NCBI GenBank assembly: GCA_021807445.1
Contig: JAKBCY010000003.1
Location: 1 to 54,422 of the forward strand
Reading direction: 5' to 3'
Length of the DNA stretch: 54,422 nt
DNA from: Pseudomonadota bacterium
GTDB taxonomy: Bacteria > Pseudomonadota > Gammaproteobacteria > Burkholderiales > Burkholderiaceae_C
Shown here: positions 46,492-54,422 of the stretch, piece by piece
How the letters are laid out: each line of letters opens with the position of its first letter
Position numbering within the stretch: the stretch's first letter is position 1
Notes under the pieces: model-generated
Databases searched by the model: none
What the model was told of the DNA's origin: nothing
Seen by the model: the letters and a program-made list of their open reading frames with translations, nothing else
Position numbers and translations under genes: made by a program

Positions 46492-48924
46492 TTATCCGCT
46501 TGGGCGCGCCTGGTGCCGGCCGGCCCCGTCAGTTGCGGAATGGGGTGATTGCACCCAGCGCCAGTCACGTACCTCGGGCATATCCTCAAAATGGGTGCCG
46601 ATATATAAAGCGTGCTCGGCAATCTTCCGCTGGCATCGCACGCGCAGGCGGCGGGCAGCAGCGTCGTCGCGCGCAGCAAGATCCAATGCCTGGATGGCGA
46701 GGTGGAAACGGCTAAGGCGATTGCGCACAACCATGTCGAACGGCGTCGTACTCGTACCTTCTTCCCGGTAACCCTCTGCAAGGATGCGCTGGGCATTGGC
46801 GCGGCGATGCACCAAGCCGTCAACGACATGCGGGTAGCCGTGGAACGCAAAAAGCACGGGGCGGTCGATCGTGAAAAGTTCGTCGAAATCGTGCTCAGGC
46901 AAACCATCCGGGTGGTCGAGCGGTGAAGCCAACGCCAGCAGATTCACCACGTTGACGAGGCGAAAACCGAGATCCGGAATGAAACGGCGTAGGAGATCAG
47001 CCGCTGCAAGCACCTCGAGCGTGGGCACATCACCAGCGCAGGCCAGCACGACGTCAGGGTTGGATGCGTCGCCACCCTCGGCCCATGGCCAGCGTCCAGC
47101 ACCCGAGGCGCAATGCACGAGCGCCGATTCCAACGATAACCATTGGGGCATCGACTGCTTGCCGGCGATGATGACGTTCACTCGTTCGACGCTGGCAAAC
47201 GCATGCTGCGCCACGGCCAGCAGGCAATTGCTGTCTGGAGCAAGATACACCCGCACGTACCGGTGTTTTCGGTTGAGTACGTTGTCAATGAAGCCCGGGC
47301 CTTGATGGCTGTAGCCGTTATGGTCTTGCCGCCAAGTATGTGAGGTGAGCAGGATGTTGAGCGCGGGCAATGGGCGGCGCCAACTCACTTCGGCCGATGC
47401 CTTGAGCCACTTCACATGCTGGTTAATCATACTGTCGACGATAGGTGCAAATGCTTCATAGCAGGCGAACAATCCGTGGCGTCCGCTAAGCACATAGCCC
47501 TCAAGCCAACCTTCGCAACAATGCTCGGAAAGAACCTCCAGGACACGGCCATCCGGGTCCAGATGCTCGTCTCCCCGCTTAATTGGCTGCATGGTGCAAC
47601 GCTGGGTCGTCTCGAACACCGCATCGAGCCTGTTGGAGACCAATTCGTCGGGGCAAAAAATACGAAGATTCGCAGCTCCCGCGTTAAGCCGCAACGCGTC
47701 TCGCAGCCACATCCCAATACAACGGGCGCTCTCGAATTCGACTGCACCAGGGATCGGCACAGCGAGTGCAAGCTCAGAGAGTGATGGCAATTGCAAGTCG
47801 ATGCGAACGCGACCACCATTTGCATGGCGGCAGTTCCCCGGCAACAGGCCTTGCGCCGGAAGCCCTTGCAGCAAATCGCGCTCCGGGCAGCCATTCTCGT
47901 CAAACAATTCCTGCGGACGATAGCTACGCAGCCAGGTATCCAGTTGGTCACGTTGCGTGGGATCGTCCCGTGCGCGTGGAAGAGGGACCTGATGCGCTCG
48001 ACTCGTCCCTTCCATTGGCAAGCCATCGACCTGTTGCGGGCCGGTCCATCCCTTGGGTGTGCGCAGAACAATCAACGGCCAGTCGGGAGTCGTGCGCTCC
48101 CCCACGGAAGGGAAGCGCCAATCGCGCTGGATCGCGTCAATCCGCGCCATTGCAGCGTCCATTGCTCCAGCCAGATCGCCATGCACACCAGCCGGATCAC
48201 GTCCTTCCACCAAAAGCACACTGTAGCCAAGACCTTCGAAATGCCGGGTAATTTGGTCATCCCGCATGCGCCCGAATACCGTCGGGGCCGCGATGCGGTA
48301 GCCATTCAGGTGCAGAACCGGAAGCACGACGCCGTCTCGCTTTGGATTCAAGAAATGAATTGACTTCCACGCTGCTGCCGCCGGGCCGGTTTCTGCCTCG
48401 CCGTCGCCCACCACCGCCAGCACGAACAGGTTCGGATTGTCAAAAGCAGCGCCGAAAGCATGCAGGAGCCCGTAGCCCAACTCGCCGCCCTCGTGCAGCG
48501 AACCCGGAATATGCGGACCAACATGGCTGGCCACTCCACCCGGAGTAGAAAACTCACGGCACAGTCGATGCATACCCATGGCGTTGCGGCTCAACTCTGG
48601 CCGCACACCTGCGTAGCTGCCTTCAAGCCATACGTTGGCCAAAACCGCCGGCGCCCCATGCCCGGGGCCCGCGACGAAAAGCGATTGCGCGCCATGCAGG
48701 TTCACCACGCGCAGCAGATGGGCATACAAAAGATTCAAGCCTGGGCTTGTGCCCCAGTGCCCCAACAGCCGTGGCTTGATGTGCGCTGCGGCCAGGGGCT
48801 CGCGCAGCAACACGTTGTCTTGCAAAAAGATCTGCGCGCAGGCGATGTAGTTAGCGGCCCTCCACCAGCGGTCGAGCCAATCTGCTTGCGCCTGTTCCAG
48901 CCTGCCTTTGGTGCTGTTTGCCAT
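46492..48924 (-). CDS. Phosphoketolase (XFP family)
   Basis: GHWGTSPGLNLLYAHLLRV, FVAGPGHGAPAVLANVWLEGSY, GELGYGLLHAFGAAFDNPNLFVLAVVGDGEAETGP, LLTSHTWRQDHNGYSHQGPGFI. Confidence 0.95.
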   Translation of the reverse strand: MANSTKGRLEQAQADWLDRWWRAANYIACAQIFLQDNVLLREPLAAAHIKPRLLGHWGTSPGLNLLYAHLLRVVNLHGAQSLFVAGPGHGAPAVLANVWLEGSYAGVRPELSRNAMGMHRLCREFSTPGGVASHVGPHIPGSLHEGGELGYGLLHAFGAAFDNPNLFVLAVVGDGEAETGPAAAAWKSIHFLNPKRDGVVLPVLHLNGYRIAAPTVFGRMRDDQITRHFEGLGYSVLLVEGRDPAGVHGDLAGAMDAAMARIDAIQRDWRFPSVGERTTPDWPLIVLRTPKGWTGPQQVDGLPMEGTSRAHQVPLPRARDDPTQRDQLDTWLRSYRPQELFDENGCPERDLLQGLPAQGLLPGNCRHANGGRVRIDLQLPSLSELALAVPIPGAVEFESARCIGMWLRDALRLNAGAANLRIFCPDELVSNRLDAVFETTQRCTMQPIKRGDEHLDPDGRVLEVLSEHCCEGWLEGYVLSGRHGLFACYEAFAPIVDSMINQHVKWLKASAEVSWRRPLPALNILLTSHTWRQDHNGYSHQGPGFIDNVLNRKHRYVRVYLAPDSNCLLAVAQHAFASVERVNVIIAGKQSMPQWLSLESALVHCASGAGRWPWAEGGDASNPDVVLACAGDVPTLEVLAAADLLRRFIPDLGFRLVNVVNLLALASPLDHPDGLPEHDFDELFTIDRPVLFAFHGYPHVVDGLVHRRANAQRILAEGYREEGTSTTPFDMVVRNRLSRFHLAIQALDLAARDDAAARRLRVRCQRKIAEHALYIGTHFEDMPEVRDWRWVQSPHSATDGAGRHQARPSG

Positions 48925-48992
48925 GCGCTGTCTCCGTGTCGGGCATCGTTGGCTTCTCGCTTTCCATTGTCTAAGCATCGCATGGCGATCAT

Positions 48993-49006
48993 CTGACGCA
49001 GATCAA
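48993..49006 (-). promoter_or_regulatory. FNR/ANR-type box upstream of the phosphoketolase operon (minus: TTGATCTGCGTCAG)
   Basis: 9/10 match to TTGAT-N4-GTCAA; GACAAT -10-like hexamer at 48971-48966 puts the box at about -40.5. Confidence 0.6.
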
Positions 49007-49301
49007 ACCAGCACTTACGTATCGCTAAAAACCATGGCACGCGCCAGGATTCGTATGAACAAATTGGCCCCCAGAAATCGTATTGTGGATCGGCGCCGGA
49101 CAACAACCCGGGCCCGCCGACGGTGGCGAGAGGCGGGGTTCCTGTGCCGGGGAGAGTCACTTCCTTCCCGCGCTCCCGTAAGGGCCTTCAGGCCTTCAGG
49201 CCTCCACGCCTGCCCAACCGAGCCTGCGCCCATCTACCGGGCTATAGCCCCCGGCTGCCCTTTTGGGCAGTTTCCGCATCGCACGCAGCAACCGGCCTTC
49301 G

Positions 49302-50615
49302 TCAATTCTGTGCGAACAAAAGCTTACTGACCGTATCGTTATCAATGGGCTCACCAAACAGGGTACGCACCAGAAGATCGCTTCCCAGGACCTGGGGAGC
49401 AAAGAGCATATCGGGCTGAACACGGCGGATCTTGGCCAGGTGGCGTGCATCATTCACCCCCGCAATGGTCTTCACCCCAGGCGCCAGTTCTTTTACGGCC
49501 AACACGGCGAAGGCGTTTTCCGCATCGTCATCGCGCAGCGTCAGAACAGCCTTTGCCTGCGGAACGCCGGCCTCTTGCAGAACCTCGTTGCGCGTCGCGT
49601 CACCCATGATCACATCGGCCTCCGCCGGGTAAGGCGAATGTTGGCCCAATCCGATGATCACCGTCACCGGCACGTTGCGGGCATGGAGTTCCTTCCACAT
49701 GGTGTAGGCCAAGCTGGAAACACCCAGAATGACGTAGTGATTGCGCCGTTTCTGCTTTTGCATTCGACCCTCCAATGCACGTTTGATGCTCCCGCCAACG
49801 AGCGGCCCGATGACCACTGACAAGGTCGTTGCAAACACCGTGATTCCCAACACGACCATCGACACGGTAAACATCCGCGCCTCAACCGTGCGCGGCACGA
49901 TATCGCCATAGCCGACCGTAGACATGGTCTCGATCGTGTAATAGAAAGCGGTCGGGAGATCCTGGATGGGCGGCGTATAGCCCGCGCCAAACCACAAACT
50001 CCCTAGAACGCCATAGATCAGCAAGCTTCCGATACCCAGCAAGGCAAAGAGAGAGCTGGCTGCCAAGCTGCTGCGATTGAAATGCCGGCTGTAGAGCAGC
50101 AACACTGCGACCAAAAGCGCGGCGGTGGCAAAAACTGCGTTGGGGCGGTGCGCGATCCACAGCGCAAGCCCCGCGGATAGCACTCCCAGAAGAAGCCCGA
50201 TGACCCAGGCCACGCGTGCACGAAGCAGCAAACCAAATGCCATCAGAATCAGGCCGACTCCAACGAGAACTCTGGGTAACGCAGCCAGATCCGCCACATG
50301 CGTGATGGAACCTGCACCGCGCTGCAACAAGTCCTGTAAAGCAGCGAGAAGCGGCGCGAATTGCGGGCGCACCTGCAAGGCACCGCAGACAGTTGCCAGG
50401 ATCGCTGCGAGGGCCTGAGGGCCGTATGTGCCCCATACTTTGACCCCCAAGCGCCAAGCCGCAGCAAAGCGTCCTCGCACACGCGGCAGCCAACGCGCCT
50501 TGCCACGCGCTGAAGCGCCCAGAGCCGCAGACGGCGGAGGTATCCCCTGAAGCGAAGACGAGGCCGACTGGGGTTCCTGACGATTGGAGTTGGGCGCTTG
50601 CTTCGGCGATGCCAT
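49302..50615 (-). CDS. Potassium channel family protein with C-terminal TrkA-N (RCK) domain
   Basis: TMSTVGYGDIVPRT selectivity filter; HYVILGVSSLAYTMWKELHARNVPVTVI...ADVIMGDATRNEVLQEAGV. Confidence 0.9.
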   Translation of the reverse strand: MASPKQAPNSNRQEPQSASSSLQGIPPPSAALGASARGKARWLPRVRGRFAAAWRLGVKVWGTYGPQALAAILATVCGALQVRPQFAPLLAALQDLLQRGAGSITHVADLAALPRVLVGVGLILMAFGLLLRARVAWVIGLLLGVLSAGLALWIAHRPNAVFATAALLVAVLLLYSRHFNRSSLAASSLFALLGIGSLLIYGVLGSLWFGAGYTPPIQDLPTAFYYTIETMSTVGYGDIVPRTVEARMFTVSMVVLGITVFATTLSVVIGPLVGGSIKRALEGRMQKQKRRNHYVILGVSSLAYTMWKELHARNVPVTVIIGLGQHSPYPAEADVIMGDATRNEVLQEAGVPQAKAVLTLRDDDAENAFAVLAVKELAPGVKTIAGVNDARHLAKIRRVQPDMLFAPQVLGSDLLVRTLFGEPIDNDTVSKLLFAQN

Positions 50616-50637
50616 GGTCAATCTCGACATTCAGGGA

Positions 50638-52071
50638 TCATGACGCAATGACCTTACCGGGGTTCATGATTCCCTGTGGATCCAACGCGTCCTTGATCGC
50701 GCGCATCATGCCAAGAGCCACCGGACTCTTGTAGCGTGAGAGTTCCGCCGTCTTGAGTTGCCCCACGCCATGCTCCGCCGAAAAGCTGCCGCCGCATGCA
50801 CTGGCGGCGTCATGCACGATCATGTTGCATGCCTCTTGGTGCCGATCCAGGAATTTCGCGGCATCGACGTCGAGCGGCGCCTGCACGTTGTAGTGCAGAT
50901 TGCCGTCACCCAGATGGCCGAAGATGATCAACCGTGCTCCCGGCAGGGCTTGGGTCACGAGTTCAGCCGTGCTCTCGACGAAAGCGGCCATACGCGAAAT
51001 TGGAACGGCAATGTCGTGCTTGATATTCAGCCCTTCTGCCGCTTGTGCCAATGGGATATGCTCCCGCAGCGCCCAGATCGCCTGCGCTTGCGCCAGCGTC
51101 TGGGCCACGGCGGCATCCACGACCTGACCCCGACCGATGGCTTCACCGAGCAGAGATTCAAGTCGAGCCTGCGCATGCACCTCGCTTTCGCTATCGGAGA
51201 GTTCGAGCAATACGCACCATGGTGCGGCAAGCTCGAGGGGCAGGCGCAGTTGCGGAAAATGGCGCTGAACGAGCTGCAAACTGTGCGCACTCATCAGCTC
51301 AAAGCCGGTGAGACCTGCACCGAGCGTTGCGCGTGCCTGTTGAAGCAGGTCGACTGCATTGCGTACGTTTTCCACAAGGCTCAGAGCCGTGCGCTGTGCT
51401 GCTGGCTGCGCGAATAGTTGCAGGCTCGCCGCCGTGATGATGCCAAGAGTGCCTTCGGCACCGATGAGGAGATCGCGCAAATCGTAGCCGGTGTTGTCTT
51501 TACGCAAGCTCGAGAGGCCGTCCCACACCTGGCCCTGTGCCGTTACCACCTCCAAACCCAAGCACAGCGCGCGCGCCGTACCGTAGCGCAGCACGGCTGT
51601 TCCGCCTGCGTTCGTGGACAGCACGCCCCCAATCGTTGCGCTTCCCTCAGCGGCCAGACTCAACGGGAAGAGCATGTCCGCTTGCTGCGCTGCCTCTTGC
51701 ACAGATTGCAGAACGCAGCCCGCTTCGGCCACGACCACGCCGTCTGCTACTGAAAGTGTACGAATGCGACGCAAGCGCTTGAGCCCGAGCAGAAGCTGGG
51801 TGCCAGTGGCATCGGGTGTGGCGCCCCCGACAAGACCTGTATTGCCCCCCTGTGGCACGATGGGTACGCCGTGGGAGGCGCAGAGCTGCACCACCTCGGC
51901 CACTTCAGCAGTGTCTCCCGGCAAGGCGACCGCCAGCGGTGCACCTTGGTAGCGGCCCCGCCAGTCGTTGGCATACGAGGCCACATCCTGTGCGGCGTCC
52001 AGCACATGACTCGTGCCGAGCAAGGCCCGTAGCGCGTCAAGAAAGAGGCGGCGATCGGCGAGGTTCATCAT
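50638..52071 (-). CDS. FAD-binding oxidase/dehydrogenase (GlcD/D-2-hydroxyacid dehydrogenase-like)
   Basis: VPQGGNTGLVGGATP; GGVLSTNAGGTAVLRYG; GAEGTLGIITAASLQLF; FGHLGDGNLHYN; EHGVGQLK. Confidence 0.93.
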   Translation of the reverse strand: MMNLADRRLFLDALRALLGTSHVLDAAQDVASYANDWRGRYQGAPLAVALPGDTAEVAEVVQLCASHGVPIVPQGGNTGLVGGATPDATGTQLLLGLKRLRRIRTLSVADGVVVAEAGCVLQSVQEAAQQADMLFPLSLAAEGSATIGGVLSTNAGGTAVLRYGTARALCLGLEVVTAQGQVWDGLSSLRKDNTGYDLRDLLIGAEGTLGIITAASLQLFAQPAAQRTALSLVENVRNAVDLLQQARATLGAGLTGFELMSAHSLQLVQRHFPQLRLPLELAAPWCVLLELSDSESEVHAQARLESLLGEAIGRGQVVDAAVAQTLAQAQAIWALREHIPLAQAAEGLNIKHDIAVPISRMAAFVESTAELVTQALPGARLIIFGHLGDGNLHYNVQAPLDVDAAKFLDRHQEACNMIVHDAASACGGSFSAEHGVGQLKTAELSRYKSPVALGMMRAIKDALDPQGIMNPGKVIAS

Positions 52072-52487
52072 GTCTCATCCCGGTGCGGCGCTGGCGCGCG
52101 AGCATGCGCTCGCAAGGTTCCTGCCATCAGGCCAAATGCCGCCAAAGCGAGTGCGCACTCTCCCCAGGCCAAGGCGCGGGACGCCGCCAGCGGGTCAGTG
52201 AGCCCGCGAACGACCCCCTCCGCCAGATAGAACCACACCAGCATGCTCATCCACTGGTACGTATAAAGCCTGCCACGCCACATGCCGGGCGCGGCAGCCA
52301 CCAACGGCAGCACCTTCAGCGCCAACCACGAACCCCCAGGGCGCAGGGGCGCCCACGCAAGCTCCCAGCCAAGGCACAGCACGATGAGAGCGGCCCAAAC
52401 GAGAAGGTTGGCAATCCGCCAGGGGTGACCGACAACTCCCCGGCTTTGCGTTGGCCTATCGCTCTGCAGGGTCTGGGGGCGCATCAT
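52068..52487 (-). CDS. DUF2069-family membrane protein
   Basis: LPLVAAAPGMWRGRLYTYQWMSMLVWFYLAEGVVRGLTD. Confidence 0.85.
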   Translation of the reverse strand: MMRPQTLQSDRPTQSRGVVGHPWRIANLLVWAALIVLCLGWELAWAPLRPGGSWLALKVLPLVAAAPGMWRGRLYTYQWMSMLVWFYLAEGVVRGLTDPLAASRALAWGECALALAAFGLMAGTLRAHARAPAPHRDET

Positions 52488-52494
52488 GATGCCT

Positions 52495-53097
<603 letters not shown>

Positions 53098-53099
53098 CT

Positions 53100-54314
53100 A
53101 TGCGCGCGCGCTACCGTCCACCTGATATCCCGCAAACCTTTGGCCTCCTGATCCGGCGCTTTGGGCAGGAACGCCTGGCGCAGACGGCGGGCAGCCTCAC
53201 GTTCACGACCCTGATCTCCATGGTGCCTCTACTGGCCGTGGGTCTGTCACTTTTCACGGCGTTTCCGGCTTTTCACACCATGCAGGATCATCTACAGGTG
53301 CAATTTGCCCATGCCCTGCTCCCGCAAAACATCGCCGATACGGTGTTTGGCTACCTCAACCAGTTCGCTGCGAAGGCCAAAGGACTGGGGGCGGTTGGCA
53401 TCGCAGGTCTGGGCTTTCTTGCAACGTCGATGATGCTCACAGTCGACAAGGCACTCAACGCCATATGGCGCACGGCACGCCCACGCCCGCTCGCGCAGCG
53501 CGTGCTGCTGTATTGGGCGGGCATCACACTCGGCCCCCTGGTGCTCGGTGCCGGGCTGGCTGGGTCCGCCGCGCTGATGGCCGCACACCACGGTTGGCTG
53601 CATCATGTTCCGGGCGGCACAGGCGTACTGCTCACCGTGCTATCGTGGCTTTTCATGGGCTCGGCACTCGGGGCCTTGTATCGGTATGTGCCGAATACGG
53701 ACGTGAAGTGGCGTGACGCCTTGGCCGGCGGTCTTTTCGCGGCTGTGGGCTTCGACCTTGCCGGCCACGCGTTCGCCTGGTATGTGGCCAGCGTCCCCAC
53801 GTTCACGGCGGTCTACGGCACGTTTGCCACCTTACCCATTTTTCTCCTTTGGATCTATTGGAGCTGGATTGTGGTGCTGCTGGGTGCCATGCTGGCTGCA
53901 TTGCTGCCCTTGCTAAGGGTACGCGCGCTGCCAGTTCAGCATGCCGCTGGAGGCGATTTTTTGCTTGCACTCAAGCTGCTTCGCCTTCTGGGGCAGGCCC
54001 GCAAGGCTCCCGATAGCGGACGGGAAACGCTGCAACTGGCGCGAGCGTTGCGATGCGACCCCCTTCACCTGCAAACGAAACTCAACGCTCTGGAGGGGAT
54101 GGGCTGGATCGGCCGCGTGGTCCCCACTGAGAGGCACAAGGCAACGCGCTGGGCGCTGCTGGTGGACCCTGCACAGACGCCTATTGCCGCATTGGTTGAC
54201 GTGCTACTGCTGGACCATGAAGCCGCTGCCGCCGTGTCGCCACTCCTGGGTCAGATCATCAGCGACGAAGAGCGTGCACTATCTCTGGCTGCATTACTCA
54301 AAGTGGAGGGCTGA
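53100..54314 (+). CDS. YihY-family (BrkB-like) inner membrane protein
   Basis: AQTAGSLTFTTLISMVPLLAVGLSLFTAFPAF; LLPQNIADTVFGYLNQFAAKAKGLGAVGIAGLGFLATSMMLTVDKALNAIWR. Confidence 0.9.
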   Translation: MRARYRPPDIPQTFGLLIRRFGQERLAQTAGSLTFTTLISMVPLLAVGLSLFTAFPAFHTMQDHLQVQFAHALLPQNIADTVFGYLNQFAAKAKGLGAVGIAGLGFLATSMMLTVDKALNAIWRTARPRPLAQRVLLYWAGITLGPLVLGAGLAGSAALMAAHHGWLHHVPGGTGVLLTVLSWLFMGSALGALYRYVPNTDVKWRDALAGGLFAAVGFDLAGHAFAWYVASVPTFTAVYGTFATLPIFLLWIYWSWIVVLLGAMLAALLPLLRVRALPVQHAAGGDFLLALKLLRLLGQARKAPDSGRETLQLARALRCDPLHLQTKLNALEGMGWIGRVVPTERHKATRWALLVDPAQTPIAALVDVLLLDHEAAAAVSPLLGQIISDEERALSLAALLKVEG

Positions 54315-54422
54315 GTTGATCTTCAGCGCGGCCGGCCAGCTCCAAGAAGCCGTCTACTGCGCAGGAATCTCATGAAAGCTTTACAACCTGATCTGGAGCG
54401 TCCATGGACATAACCGTCTACC

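Noticed and set aside
49183-49206. Three tandem 8-mers GGCCTTCA-GGCCTTCA-GGCCTCCA
   Set aside because: Too short and isolated; possibly slippage near the K+ channel 3' end.

Overview
The window is a GC-rich, probably betaproteobacterial (Burkholderiales-like) chromosomal segment. The lineage is inferred from gene families and the tmRNA, not from a database search.

Left end (1-3.9 kb): a junction zone. It holds the start of an NRAMP transporter gene, truncated IS110 and IS66 transposase remnants, an ssrA (tmRNA) gene at 3501-3860 (minus) with tag ANDDSFALAA, and a second 88-bp copy of the ssrA 3'-end/terminator about 1.47 kb away. Between the two copies lies a VOC-family gene with attC-like sites on both sides.

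The rest is a dense metabolic/stress island: (i) a SigZ-like sigma factor and a permease/DUF2892/CMD/thioredoxin redox cluster; (ii) a P-type ATPase, a VIT protein, and an NAGGN-type amidotransferase coupled to an ATP-grasp-like protein; (iii) PhaC, a MaoC-phosphotransacetylase fusion, acetate kinase, a DUF4010 protein, a PMA-type H+-ATPase and a PhaC-like hydrolase; (iv) two paralogous HlyD/ABC/ABC-2 exporters; (v) a universal stress protein, PhaB, phasin and Hsp20; (vi) a phosphoketolase / AMP-phosphorylase-like / PRPP synthetase / beta-CASP RNase operon; (vii) a K+ channel, a GlcD-like oxidase, WrbA and YihY.

Main discovery hypotheses: FNR/ANR-type boxes (TTGAY-N4-RTCAR) sit upstream of at least four transcription units (phaC, phasin, hsp20, phosphoketolase operon). 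The phosphoketolase operon could encode an oxygen-limitation RNA/nucleotide-ribose-to-acetyl-phosphate salvage route feeding AckA (ATP) and PHB. All functional calls come from reading the sequence and motif recognition only.
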